NCBI RefSeq assembly: GCF_001006005.1
Contig: NZ_CP011254.1
Location: forward strand, 3,038,001 to 3,102,000
Source: Serratia fonticola
Lineage (GTDB): Bacteria > Pseudomonadota > Gammaproteobacteria > Enterobacterales > Enterobacteriaceae
Reading direction: 5' to 3'
DNA: 64,000 nucleotides
The notes beneath the pieces are model-generated. The model was given only the letters and a program-made list of their open reading frames with translations, ran no database searches and was not told the origin of the DNA. Position 1 is the first letter of the stretch. Every line of letters begins with the position of its first letter. Shown piece after piece: positions 1 through 8,988 of this stretch. The position numbers were made by a program, and so were the translations under genes.

Positions 1-162
1 TTGGGCCGGATCGAATGTTCCGACCTTACCGCCAGGGAAAAAACTGGGGTCGAATGTCACTTCTTCCGGCGTGTCTGCCGCATAGCTGGAAGTGGCTGAA
101 ACCATGGCACATGAAAGAAACCACTTCAGCACGGTTTTTATTGTCGGTTTACACCTAGTCAT
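1..162 (-). CDS. Fimbrial outer-membrane usher, N-terminal fragment
   Basis: The first 54 codons of a minus-strand gene that runs off the left edge. The translation starts with a long basic and hydrophobic signal peptide ending near SSYAAD, followed by EEVTFDPSFFPGG, which resembles the first mature strand of FimD/PapC ushers (usually a V-x-F-N/D-x-x-F pattern). Ushers form the outer-membrane pore through which chaperone-bound pilins are assembled. The gene follows the chaperone gene by about 50 bases in the same direction, the normal chaperone-usher order. Only the start is visible, so the family call rests on context and the signal-peptide junction. Confidence 0.75.
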   Translation of the reverse strand, partial: MTRCKPTIKTVLKWFLSCAMVSATSSYAADTPEEVTFDPSFFPGGKVGTFDPAQ

Positions 163-211
163 AGCGTCCTTGATGACTCAGATAAGCCAATACTTCTGAA
201 AAAGGGTTATG

Positions 212-946
212 TCAGCGGCCTAACGGGTATATTTTTTCAATAAAAGCCCCATAGTCATTAATCGCCTTGGTGATTACGCTATTTGGTGGCACCGCAATGA
301 CCTTGTTATCGCGTTTTAGTTGAAAGGTTTGCTCAGAGAAAGGGGCGATCATGCCGCCATCTGTGCCGGCTACCGAGGCGATGCCATAACCAGATAACTG
401 CACGGAGGCATAGCTGATATGGTATGGCGTGGGGTTTTTAGCGAGCAGTTTTTCCCCTTGCCGTTGCCAGCTCACCTTATCCAGGGTTTCCAGTGACAGC
501 CCTGGCAACGTGGAAGGGCGATAAAATACCTTCAGGCGGTTGCGATAGGCGATGGAGAGGTAATTCTGATCCCCTTTCGACTGGGGAGGGACTTCAAGCA
601 CGTTGATCCAATATAGCGTCTCGCGGTCGGTGGCGTGGCTTACCAACGGCGTTGAGGTAATACGCAAGGTTTGCGCCTTGGCGGGTTCAACTCGTGAAAC
701 CGGTGGCATGATCATAAAAGGAACATCGCTGTCTTCAGGAGCTGAATTCGCATCGCCGGCATCTATCCAAGATTGAACCAATAGCGGGAAACGGCTTTTA
801 TTTTCCAGTTTCAACGTGACTTCTTTGGCATCACTTGGGTAGATCACGCGCGTACCCGATATGACGATACCGGCATGTAAAGAGGTGGAAAAAAATCCGC
901 TCAACAGCAGCGATAGCAGTAGCCAATATTTTTTAATCAAGCGCAT
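212..946 (-). CDS. Periplasmic fimbrial chaperone (FimC/PapD family)
   Basis: A 244-residue protein with a signal peptide ending around SLHA-GI (residue 25). It has the PapD-type immunoglobulin-like domain: TLRIT for the donor strand region, the family signature ETLYWINVLEVPP, and NPTPYHIS in the second domain. Such chaperones bind pilin subunits in the periplasm and hand them to the usher by donor-strand complementation. The start at 946 (MRLIKKYW) is chosen because it begins the signal peptide; the frame is open 18 codons further upstream but that stretch is not signal-like. It lies between the pilin and usher genes, in one operon. Confidence 0.93.
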   Translation of the reverse strand: MRLIKKYWLLLSLLLSGFFSTSLHAGIVISGTRVIYPSDAKEVTLKLENKSRFPLLVQSWIDAGDANSAPEDSDVPFMIMPPVSRVEPAKAQTLRITSTPLVSHATDRETLYWINVLEVPPQSKGDQNYLSIAYRNRLKVFYRPSTLPGLSLETLDKVSWQRQGEKLLAKNPTPYHISYASVQLSGYGIASVAGTDGGMIAPFSEQTFQLKRDNKVIAVPPNSVITKAINDYGAFIEKIYPLGR

Positions 947-975
947 AGCAATCTCGTCAGTAAAGACGTGGCAAA

Positions 976-1001
976 TATGGCCCTGTGGTAACAGGGCCAT
1001 A
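976..1001 (-). terminator. Hairpin between pilin and chaperone genes
   Basis: A perfect 11-bp stem (TATGGCCCTGT with ACAGGGCCATA) around the loop GGTA lies just after the pilin stop codon. On the minus strand it is followed by TTTGCC, a weak T-tract. Such hairpins after a major pilin gene commonly act as partial terminators or mRNA stabilisers, keeping pilin in excess over chaperone and usher. That role is inferred here. Confidence 0.6.
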
Positions 1002-1018
1002 ACCTATTCAATCAGGTT

Positions 1019-1597
1019 TTATTGATAAACGATGCTGTATTTAACCGTAGAGGCAACTTGGCCCGGGCCCGCTGCGCCACCTACAGCAACATACTGGCCA
1101 ATGTAGGTATATTCGGCAGTTTGATTGGCGATGGTTTTCGGCGCATGGTTGTTATTGCCGGATACCAGGTTGATCGGGCTGTTGGTTTCGCCATTCAGGA
1201 TTTGTACCTGAACATTTGTCGCTGGATTGGTGGCTGAAGTATTTTTCAACCAACCGGTCGCATTATCGATAGCCGGGCTAGTTGGTTCAAAATACACTGA
1301 AGCAATCTTACCGTTGGTGCAGTTTAAATCAGTAGGGCCACCCAGTTTGATGGTAAATGGTGCAGGCTTGGCCGTGGCACCGGCAAAGCTTAACTCACTG
1401 GCGCTGACCGTCTCTAAAGGCACGTTCAGATCAACAGCACCATTTGGCGTCTGATCGTTGATCAGGCAAGTTGCGTCAGTGACTTCGCCGGTGAAATTGA
1501 TATTACCACCCGCTACGGTGATAGCGGCGGAAGCCGGAAGCGCAGCGAAGCCGCCGATAGCCAGTGAGAGAGCCATTACTAATGTGGTTTTTTTCAT
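1019..1597 (-). CDS. Major fimbrial subunit (type 1 pilin family)
   Basis: A 192-residue pilin. The signal peptide MKKTTLVMALSLAIGG ends near PASA-AI (residue 24-25). The mature part has the two pilin cysteines (C44 in TDATCLIND and C93 in DLNCTNG) that form the conserved disulfide, and ends YSIVYQ with the penultimate tyrosine typical of chaperone-recognised pilins. A good ribosome site (AAGGATC) precedes the ATG. It is first of the structural genes, ahead of the chaperone and usher, as expected for the main shaft subunit. The adhesin is not in the window. Confidence 0.92.
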   Translation of the reverse strand: MKKTTLVMALSLAIGGFAALPASAAITVAGGNINFTGEVTDATCLINDQTPNGAVDLNVPLETVSASELSFAGATAKPAPFTIKLGGPTDLNCTNGKIASVYFEPTSPAIDNATGWLKNTSATNPATNVQVQILNGETNSPINLVSGNNNHAPKTIANQTAEYTYIGQYVAVGGAAGPGQVASTVKYSIVYQ

Positions 1598-1722
1598 TGC
1601 ATATGATCCTTGTTAATTATCCTTAAAATACTCTGAGCGTTACATGGAGTAACATCAGAGCCGTCATTTCACTATGGCAGTGAAAATACTGTTCCCTTTT
1701 ATGGCGGTGATAAACAATTAAA

Positions 1723-2178
1723 TCATATTTTTTTTATATATAGTGGAGTCACATAGGCTCCACGTAAGGTATATCCTTTTCCTCTCGAGCTTTTAATAAA
1801 GTCATCGGCGATACCAATTTTACTTAGCCTTGCTTTAAGTTCGGAAATAACTTGGGTCAATCTTGTGGTTGAGGAGGATAGGTTATGATTCTCCCAAACC
1901 TGTACCAGTAACTCCTGGTTGGAAACATAGCCACAGCTGGCGTGTGCCAATAGATAAGTCAACAACCGCAACATCGTTTCACGCAGTCTTAGATAGTTGG
2001 TAAATCGTTCCTCACCCTGATGGGGGTACTCTATCGTATTATAGAGTTTGATTACCGAACCCGATTTGATATCTACCTGATACTCATCATTGATAATATA
2101 GCCAAAAAGCAATAATCCACTCTCACTCGTCTTGGTGATGGGGGCTGCTACATATTTAATTTGAATCGTATCATCCAT
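1723..2178 (-). CDS. Winged-helix regulator (CadC/OmpR-type DNA-binding domain)
   Basis: A 151-residue protein that seems to consist mainly of one winged-helix DNA-binding domain. LRLRETMLRLLTYLLAHA, SNQELLVQVWEN, LTQVISELKARL and SSRGKGYTL match the helices and wing of the Trans_reg_C family. No receiver domain, transmembrane segment or sensor domain is evident, so it differs from full-length CadC/ToxR proteins. The ATG at 2178 has a GGAG site at the right spacing; an alternative TTG lies two codons upstream. It sits 125 bases upstream of the pilin gene on the same strand, so it probably regulates the fimbrial operon. The target is inferred. Confidence 0.8.
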   Translation of the reverse strand: MDDTIQIKYVAAPITKTSESGLLLFGYIINDEYQVDIKSGSVIKLYNTIEYPHQGEERFTNYLRLRETMLRLLTYLLAHASCGYVSNQELLVQVWENHNLSSSTTRLTQVISELKARLSKIGIADDFIKSSRGKGYTLRGAYVTPLYIKKI

Positions 2179-2710
2179 TATCAACTCCGCCGCATCCGCT
2201 GCTAAAACTGTCTGGCTCTGACTTCATCAATTGGAACTGTCATTCCCACACATCGGCTTTATATATTATTGCCTGAAGAGTTAATGTCAATTCATAAAGA
2301 TAAAAAAATAAGCGAAATAAAAAGAGTTTAAATCTTGTTATTGGCTTTATTTTGATATTTTCGTTTGTTTTTGTAGATTATTTTGATTGATTTTGATATT
2401 TAATATCATTACTGTAGGGAATTTAATGCATAAGCATATTATGCTGTTTTGGCAGCGTTATCGCCTTTGATTTTTGTTTTTTCTTTTAAAAATAGCGTGA
2501 GTGAAGTTAAGGTCGAAATAGTCTGCGATTTGACGTCTTTTGTATTCGGAGGAATCTTAATGACTTTTTATCTTATATTTTATTTTTGCCATTCGCAAGT
2601 AGGATAAATCGCAATAATAACAGGTGTGTATAGATATTAAACATATCTATGTTTTTTTATTTATGATTTTGGTGTTGGTGGGACTCGCATCCCTTGTGCG
2701 GATGAAAAGC
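2179..2710. other. AT-rich intergenic region upstream of the fimbrial regulator
   Basis: About 530 bases without a convincing gene. The stretch is much more AT-rich than its flanks, with repeated TTTTGAT words around 2350-2400 and a small dyad GCATAA/TTATGC at 2428-2444. It probably carries the fimbrial promoter and could be a silencing (H-NS-type) region. No promoter is assigned. Confidence 0.5.
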
Positions 2711-2734
2711 AGGCCGAATAGAGGAATTCGGCCT
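2711..2734 (-). terminator. Intrinsic terminator of iutA
   Basis: Nine-base perfect stem AGGCCGAAT/ATTCGGCCT with a six-base loop, 19 bases past the iutA stop. On the minus strand it is followed by TGCTTTTC. It closes the aerobactin operon. Confidence 0.8.
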
Positions 2735-2752
2735 GGTGATATCGGAGCGGTC

Positions 2753-4948
2753 TTAGAACAGCACTGAGTAGTTCAAACCAAAGGTACGGCCACGGCCTTT
2801 ATAGCTGTACAACTCCGGCGCGCCGTAGGTTGGGCTATACAGGATTGGCGCCCGTTGGCCCCACACTGTGGTGTAGTCTTTGTCCAACAGGTTCTCTACG
2901 CTGAAACTGACCTTGCCCACCGGCAGGGCATAGCTGCTGAGGACGTCAATGGTGTTATAGCCGTCGAGCTTGCGGCCCTGGCTGTCCGAAACGTCGAAGG
3001 TTTGCTGCGACTGCACACGCACCGTCCAGTCACCCGGTGCCCAGTTAACGTAGGCGGTGGCTTTCGACGGGCTGGCGGTGTCGACGGTCAACTTTTCCCA
3101 TTTGCCATCGGTCTTGGTTTCCGACTTGATCAGGTTGAAGGTGGCACCGGTGCTCCATTCGCTGTCGTCGAAGAAGTAGTCCACCGCGCCTTCCATCCCG
3201 TAAATCCGACGCTTATCAGTGTTCATGCTGATGGTCATATCGGTCTTGTTGATGGTGATGGTCTTGTCTGACAGGGAATAGTAGGCCGCAAGCTGGGTAC
3301 GCAGGTTGTCGCCATTGTAGCGCCAGCCCAGCTCGTAGGAGTCAACTTTGATGCCGTCCAGCTTGGAGTCATTGACGTTGACGCTTTTTTGCAGCTGATA
3401 GTGGCCGTTCACCAGCTTATAGGTGCCGGAGCCGTAATATTTGGCCAGATCCGGGATCTCAAACCCTTGTGAGAAGTTGAACCAGGTCTGTTGGCGTTCT
3501 GTCAGATGGGCCAGCAAACCGGCGTTGAACAGCGCGTTGTTGTAGTCGGTTTTACCACCCGGCACGGCATCGGCTGAGGTCGCCAGACCGTTGGCGATCC
3601 CTTGTTGCTGTGCGTAGCCAACGAAATCATCCACCTTGTTCTCGGTGTACTGGTAGCGCACGCCGCCGCTCAGGGTAAACATCGGATCGATGTCGTAGCT
3701 GGCTTGCATGAACGGTGCCAGGTTGGTGGTGGTATAGCTCGGATAGCGGCCGACGTTGTAGGCATTTTGCAGCGTCATCCCGCCAGACTGCTGGGCCAGT
3801 GCCAGATTGAAGAACTGCTGGTTGGCATTGAAGCTTTCATGATCGGCATCGAAGCCGTAGGTCAGCGTCAGGCTGTCGATCGGTTTGCTGTTCAGGGTCA
3901 GCTTACCGCCGTAGAAATCGGTTTTCTGTTGTGAGGCGCCGATGCTGGTTACCTTGCCGCCGCTCAGGGTTGGGAACGGATAGAAGGTCAGCGATTCATC
4001 ACGATAATAAACCTGTGCCACCAGATCCTGGCCCCAGAAATCGGTGTTGGAGTATTGCAGGTTGATCAGATGGCGTTCGGTGCCTGGAATGCGATCCGAA
4101 TCCAGATTACCGCTGTTGTAGGCCTGCCCGTTACCGGTCACCGCCGAGAAGTTTTGCCCCAGATACAGGCCGTGCTTACCGTCTGACTCGCTGTTGAAAT
4201 ATTGCGTGGTCAGTTGCAGCTGCTGGTGATCGTCGATATTGATGGTGCCGGTGCCCATCAGGTCGATACGATCGGAATATTGCAGGCCGGTTTGGGTGTT
4301 GTCGATCAGCACCTCGTCGCCTTTGCCGTCATACCAGCCGCCGTAACGCTGATAGGAAACCGACAGGCGCCCAGAGGCTTTATCGGTGCCGCCGCTGACT
4401 GCTGCCGACACGTTTTCGTCGTGATCGCTGCTGCTGTTAAAGCCGGTTTTACCACCAAGCTGCAGCTCAACCTGTTTTTCTTCCTGGCCCTTCTTGGTCA
4501 CGATGTTGACCAGGCCACCGGTGCTGCCGCCGCCGTACAGCGAGGTAGCCCCGGAAATCACTTCAATATGGGCGATGTTGAACGGATCGATCGAATCGAG
4601 CTGGCGACTGTCGCTGCGCGATGAGTTCAGGCGCACGCCGTCAATCATCACCATCATTGAGCGGCCGCGCAGGTTCATGCCGTAGTTGGTACGGCCCTGG
4701 CTGCTGACGTCCATGCCCGGGATCAGCTGCGACAGCACATCCTTGATCTCTTTACCGCCCTGCACCTGCTGCTCAATTTCCTGGCCTTCGATCACCCAGG
4801 TGGTCTGGGCCATTTCCGCTACGCTGCGGTGAGAGCGGCTGGCGGAAACCACCAGTTGGTCATCATTTTTTTGTTCTTCTGCCCAGGCCGTTGGTGCGAG
4901 CATTGCCAACAGGCAAGGGTTTAGTACCCAGAGGTGTCTGCGTTTCAT
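2753..4948 (-). CDS. iutA: Ferric aerobactin TonB-dependent receptor
   Basis: A 731-residue outer-membrane receptor that imports ferric aerobactin with TonB energy. The signal peptide ends near TAWA-EEQ, followed by a TonB box (DQLVVSAS). The plug domain has SQGRTNYGMNLRGR, IDGVRLNSSRSDSRQLDSI and GATSLYGGGSTGGLVNIV, all recognisable from IutA. The barrel ends GRGRTFGLNYSVLF with the terminal phenylalanine of outer-membrane proteins. Length matches the E. coli protein (about 730). It starts 22 bases after iucD as the last gene of the operon and is followed by a clear terminator. The ribosome site before the ATG is weak. Confidence 0.97.
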   Translation of the reverse strand: MKRRHLWVLNPCLLAMLAPTAWAEEQKNDDQLVVSASRSHRSVAEMAQTTWVIEGQEIEQQVQGGKEIKDVLSQLIPGMDVSSQGRTNYGMNLRGRSMMVMIDGVRLNSSRSDSRQLDSIDPFNIAHIEVISGATSLYGGGSTGGLVNIVTKKGQEEKQVELQLGGKTGFNSSSDHDENVSAAVSGGTDKASGRLSVSYQRYGGWYDGKGDEVLIDNTQTGLQYSDRIDLMGTGTINIDDHQQLQLTTQYFNSESDGKHGLYLGQNFSAVTGNGQAYNSGNLDSDRIPGTERHLINLQYSNTDFWGQDLVAQVYYRDESLTFYPFPTLSGGKVTSIGASQQKTDFYGGKLTLNSKPIDSLTLTYGFDADHESFNANQQFFNLALAQQSGGMTLQNAYNVGRYPSYTTTNLAPFMQASYDIDPMFTLSGGVRYQYTENKVDDFVGYAQQQGIANGLATSADAVPGGKTDYNNALFNAGLLAHLTERQQTWFNFSQGFEIPDLAKYYGSGTYKLVNGHYQLQKSVNVNDSKLDGIKVDSYELGWRYNGDNLRTQLAAYYSLSDKTITINKTDMTISMNTDKRRIYGMEGAVDYFFDDSEWSTGATFNLIKSETKTDGKWEKLTVDTASPSKATAYVNWAPGDWTVRVQSQQTFDVSDSQGRKLDGYNTIDVLSSYALPVGKVSFSVENLLDKDYTTVWGQRAPILYSPTYGAPELYSYKGRGRTFGLNYSVLF

Positions 4949-4970
4949 TATTGTTCAAACGTTTCCATGG

Positions 4971-6296
4971 TTAGTTAAAGTTAAAGATGGCGTCGTGTGC
5001 AGCTTGGGCGGTTACCGCTGCCTGCTGGCTACGCCATTGGATCACCGCCGGGGTGGACGTTAAGTCGAACTGGTCGCGTCCTAATGCCCGGTTGAGAATA
5101 CGGGCCGAACGCCAAGCCATCAGGCTGAGCTGGGGTTCGGCAATGCCATGACTGTGCATGCCGGCATTGACGGCAAACAGACAGTTTTCGCTCGGACCCT
5201 GCCATTCCAGGGTGAAGTCTGGAGTGATGCGATACTCATCGTTCGCCGTGGTCAGCAGGCGATTGGCCAACGGTGCGAGAAACGCCGGGCGGTCTTGCTG
5301 ATAGCCGGTGGCGAAGATCACCACGTCGCAGTCGAAGGTTTCCTTGCCCTGATCGAGGTGGTGATGGGTGACCAACTGATAGCCATTGCCGGATGCGTGC
5401 ATCGCGGCCAATGAGCGGCTAGGCAGCAGGTGGGCCCAAGGCTTTTCGCGTAATACTTCAAAGCGGTGATACATCGCCTGGTAAATCGCCAGCAGCGATC
5501 CACTGGTGATGCCGTCCGACGTCATTTTCTGCTCGGTCAGCATGCGCTGTTTGGCGCTGTCGCTCAGGGTGTAGAAGCTTTCTACGTATTCCGGCGTGAA
5601 GTACTCATTGGCGAAGGCGGCTTCGTCCAGCGCGTTGTAATTGTTGCGGCGCGAGATCCAGTTCAACTGCTTGGGCTGGCCCCACTCGGCGCGGAAAATA
5701 TTCAAAAACAGATCGGCACCGCTTTGGCCGCCGCCGATTACGGTGACGCGCTTGCCGGTAAGGTCCGGGTTACGCAGGCTCATTTCGCTGGCATGGAAGC
5801 AGCGATCGTTCTGTTCGCTGACGCAGTCCGGCAGCTTGGGGCGTTTGCCTATCCCTAAGCAGATATGGCGCGCACGGTAGACATCACGCTGGGTGGTGAC
5901 AACAAATTGGCGTTGCTGGTCGTCAAAATCCACGCTGCGGATGTCTTGGCTGAACTCGAGCGTCTCCAGCCCGTTAGCCGCCCAGTCGAGATAGTCGGCG
6001 AACTCTTCGCGGGAGACCGTGCGCTGCTCGGTGGTCAGGAAGCGGTAGAACTTCTTCCTTTTCACCAGGTAGTTGAGAAAGCTGTACGGGTTGGTCGGTG
6101 AAACCGCGCTGACCAGATCCTTGAGGAAACTGGTCTGCATATGGCAGTCCGGCACCATCATGCCCGGGTGCCAGGAGAAGTGCGGTTTGCGTTCGAAAAA
6201 CTTGCTGTTAAAGCCGGTAACCTCACTGCCAAGTGCGGCAATGCTCAGATTGAATGGGCCGACGCCGATGCCGATGAAATCCAGAGGCTGATTCAT
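4971..6296 (-). CDS. iucD: L-lysine N6-monooxygenase (aerobactin synthesis)
   Basis: A 441-residue flavin- and NADPH-dependent hydroxylase that makes N6-hydroxylysine, the first step of aerobactin synthesis. The FAD-binding glycine motif is at the N-terminus (FIGIGVGPFNLSIAAL), the NADPH-binding motif near the middle (VTVIGGGQSGADLFLN), and the ATGYQ motif of N-hydroxylating monooxygenases in the C-terminal third. The ATG overlaps the iucC stop by four bases (ATGA), implying translational coupling. Confidence 0.97.
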   Translation of the reverse strand: MNQPLDFIGIGVGPFNLSIAALGSEVTGFNSKFFERKPHFSWHPGMMVPDCHMQTSFLKDLVSAVSPTNPYSFLNYLVKRKKFYRFLTTEQRTVSREEFADYLDWAANGLETLEFSQDIRSVDFDDQQRQFVVTTQRDVYRARHICLGIGKRPKLPDCVSEQNDRCFHASEMSLRNPDLTGKRVTVIGGGQSGADLFLNIFRAEWGQPKQLNWISRRNNYNALDEAAFANEYFTPEYVESFYTLSDSAKQRMLTEQKMTSDGITSGSLLAIYQAMYHRFEVLREKPWAHLLPSRSLAAMHASGNGYQLVTHHHLDQGKETFDCDVVIFATGYQQDRPAFLAPLANRLLTTANDEYRITPDFTLEWQGPSENCLFAVNAGMHSHGIAEPQLSLMAWRSARILNRALGRDQFDLTSTPAVIQWRSQQAAVTAQAAHDAIFNFN

Positions 6297-8041
6297 TGGG
6301 CAAACTCCTTGGAGACCAAATAAAGAGGGTTATCCAGATCTTGCAGGTAGTTCGGCAACATACGGCTGCCGCCATCCTGCTCTGAATAGGTGAGTTTCAC
6401 CGGGTTGAGTACCACGCGAATAATCTGTGGCTTGAAAAGGTCGAACAGGGCAAAGCGGTCGGCCAACTGCGGATGCTGCGCCATATAGCGCTCCAGCACC
6501 TGTGCCAGCACTTGATAGAAACGCGGTTCGCTTATGCCGCAGGCGCTCATCAGCGGCGAAATGAAACGCAGCACGGTGACGAAATGCCCGGTTTGCAGGT
6601 CATGGATCAGATAGTCGGCAGGCAGGCGCACCGTTACGTCTTTTACCACCTGCGGCAGTGACGCGGCCTGTGGGAAGTCCTGATCCACCAGGCGCATATC
6701 GCCCTGGAAATCTTTTAGCAGCACCCGTTGCGGCACATGGTCTTTCATCACCAGCGTGATGTTCTGGCCATGGGCGATCAGTGCCACCCCGTAGCAGCAC
6801 ATCAGGTGGTACATCGGCAGCACCACCGCTTGGAACATTTGGGTCAGCCACGCCTCTGCGCTCAGGCCGGAACGGGCAATATAGGCGGCGATCAGCGGCT
6901 CACCCTGATTGTCGGTTTCCATCAGCGTCGCCATCAGGATCGCCTGCTCGTCGGGTTGCAGATAACAGGACGGGTTTTCACGCCAGATCACCCCGAGCAT
7001 TTCCTGATAACGGTAGGGAGCCTTGGGCAGCGCGCCGTAGGTTGGGTGGGCCAGATAGCCCGCCGCCGGTTCACCCAGGATCTGGGCGCCGCTGGCCTGC
7101 AAAGTGCTGTCGCTGGCGAAAATCTGCTGTAACCAGCGTGAAGCAGCGGGCCCGGCGCTGATGTACTTGCCCGGAATGCCGCGATAGCAGGAGGTGTTGT
7201 AAATGGTCAGCGGCAACTTGATATCGAAGGGCACCCGGCGGCTGGTATTGGTCAAAGTGCGCAGGGACTGCTGAGCCAGATAGCGATCGCCAAACTCGCC
7301 CAGCTCAACCAGTTCACCGCTGGCCAGTTGTGGCAGGAAATGCAGCGCAATTTTTTGCTGCCATTGCCATGGGTGCAACGGCACCGGCAGCCAGTCGTTG
7401 TCCAACTTCAGGTCGTGCCAACGGCGGTCAAAGCGTTGGCGTTCCCCGCTGTCCATCGCGCTGTTGAGCAAGTTTTCTAGCGGGAAGTCTTCGTCAATGC
7501 ACCAGACAAAGCTGCTGCGTTTGGCGGCCACCCAGTGTAGTTGGAACTGACCCTGATATTCTGGCGCATACTGTTGCAGCGCCGTCAGCCCCCAGCCACG
7601 GCGCCCTTTATTGAAGACGAACTTCGGGTGGCCTGCCAGCAGGCATTGCAGCGCGTCGGCATCCATCGCAATCAGATCGTTGGCGCTCATCCCGTGGCGA
7701 GCGGTGAGTAACTGCATGTCACCGCGTAGGGTGGCGTACAGATCTTCCAAATGTTCGGCGATCTGTGCGTCGTCCATCTTCAGCACCTGCGCCAGCTGCC
7801 GCAGCGTTTGATCGGCGGCCAGCGGCAGGCGATCGCAGCTCAGGCTGTTGGCGTCGATGTGCAACCAACCCCAGATCCCGCGTTTGGCGTTAAAGCTGTA
7901 AGTCGCGTCACCCAGGGCTATTTGCCATTGGCCGCCGTGTTCCTCGGCCTGCAAGGTGCGCTCGTACTCCAGTTCCGCCAGGATTTTGGCGGTCATCTGC
8001 AGGTTAACGCGTTGCCAATCAGCGTAATCGTGGCGGCTCAT
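6293..8041 (-). CDS. iucC: Aerobactin synthase (NIS synthetase, second condensation)
   Basis: A 582-residue siderophore synthetase of the IucA/IucC family. It joins N6-acetyl-N6-hydroxylysine to the citryl intermediate made by IucA, using ATP, to give aerobactin. Family motifs are visible: HPKFVFNKGRRGWG (N-terminal substrate and ATP region), TNTSRRVPFDIKLPL, and AHGQNITLVMKDHVPQR plus LLKDFQGDMRLVDQD (C-terminal catalytic region). Length matches E. coli IucC (about 580). Four-base overlaps with both iucB and iucD place it in the middle of a tight operon. Confidence 0.97.
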   Translation of the reverse strand: MSRHDYADWQRVNLQMTAKILAELEYERTLQAEEHGGQWQIALGDATYSFNAKRGIWGWLHIDANSLSCDRLPLAADQTLRQLAQVLKMDDAQIAEHLEDLYATLRGDMQLLTARHGMSANDLIAMDADALQCLLAGHPKFVFNKGRRGWGLTALQQYAPEYQGQFQLHWVAAKRSSFVWCIDEDFPLENLLNSAMDSGERQRFDRRWHDLKLDNDWLPVPLHPWQWQQKIALHFLPQLASGELVELGEFGDRYLAQQSLRTLTNTSRRVPFDIKLPLTIYNTSCYRGIPGKYISAGPAASRWLQQIFASDSTLQASGAQILGEPAAGYLAHPTYGALPKAPYRYQEMLGVIWRENPSCYLQPDEQAILMATLMETDNQGEPLIAAYIARSGLSAEAWLTQMFQAVVLPMYHLMCCYGVALIAHGQNITLVMKDHVPQRVLLKDFQGDMRLVDQDFPQAASLPQVVKDVTVRLPADYLIHDLQTGHFVTVLRFISPLMSACGISEPRFYQVLAQVLERYMAQHPQLADRFALFDLFKPQIIRVVLNPVKLTYSEQDGGSRMLPNYLQDLDNPLYLVSKEFAQ

Positions 8042-8988
8042 ACCTGTCCCTCGCGGAAGAAGTCATCACGCTGGTTCATGATCAGCCGTGAGCGTTTATG
8101 GGGGAAATCAAACTCTTTCAGCGTTTGGTAGCCAGCGGTGGGGAGATGGCGGAACAGCCGCTGATTATCTGCACGCGGCTCGGCCACGACGCGAGTGGTG
8201 CGGGGTTCATCCAGGTATAAATAGTGGGTCAGGCCACGTAGCCAACTGCGGATGTACTGCGCACCACGCCAGTCCTCTTCGCCGACCAGCATGTGCAGGC
8301 CACGATCGAACGGCTGCCAGCGATAGTGGCGGCCAATGCGATCTTCGGGTGCCCAGTAAACTTCGAAATAGCCAAACGGCTGGTCGTCAAAGCAGCCCAG
8401 CAGTGGGTAGCAATAGCTGGAATCAAGCTGGCGCTGTAAATAGGCGGCTTGCACTTCGAGCGGCCCGCTCATTTCCCAGAAGGCGTCAACGCGGGGGGAA
8501 TTCATCCAACGGGTGAACTGCTCGGCGTCGCGCTCGACTTCAGGTAAACGGAAACTCAAGCTACGTTTGATTTGCGGATCGTAGCGGCGATACACCTCAC
8601 CGCTGGGCCGGGCAGGGCGCTGCGGGAACCACAGCTCGCGCTCGGCATCGTATTGCATTTGGCCGCCAGCGGTATGGCGTTCGGCAATCAGCCACAGCGG
8701 CAGTTGGTAGAAGGTTTCACGGGCCAGATAATCACCGCTGGCTTGGGCGAACAGTGCCAGAGCCTGTGGCTCCTCACGCCATTCGGCATAGGGCAGGGCA
8801 ATGCCGCTCAGCTGTGGAGCTGCGATCAGCAACTGATCCAACGCCTGGATCAACCAGCCTGCTGGCAGTGAGCCTGGATAATGCAACGCGGCACTGCCGT
8901 CCAATCCCAGGCTAAGGGACAGGTTTTTCCCCAGCAGTTCGCAACGGAATCCGCTGGTGGCGTGAACAATCTTGGCAACGGGCATCAT
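8038..8988 (-). CDS. iucB: N6-hydroxylysine O-acetyltransferase
   Basis: A 316-residue acetyl-CoA-dependent acetyltransferase that converts N6-hydroxylysine to the hydroxamate acetyl-hydroxylysine. The C-terminal half carries the GNAT-like siderophore acetylase domain (SFRLPEVERDAEQFTRWMN, FGYFEVYWAPEDRIGRHY, GRHYRWQPFDRGLHMLVGEE). The start codon overlaps the iucA stop (ATGA), and a second in-frame ATG follows immediately. It lies between iucA and iucC as in every known aerobactin operon. Confidence 0.96.
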   Translation of the reverse strand: MMPVAKIVHATSGFRCELLGKNLSLSLGLDGSAALHYPGSLPAGWLIQALDQLLIAAPQLSGIALPYAEWREEPQALALFAQASGDYLARETFYQLPLWLIAERHTAGGQMQYDAERELWFPQRPARPSGEVYRRYDPQIKRSLSFRLPEVERDAEQFTRWMNSPRVDAFWEMSGPLEVQAAYLQRQLDSSYCYPLLGCFDDQPFGYFEVYWAPEDRIGRHYRWQPFDRGLHMLVGEEDWRGAQYIRSWLRGLTHYLYLDEPRTTRVVAEPRADNQRLFRHLPTAGYQTLKEFDFPHKRSRLIMNQRDDFFREGQV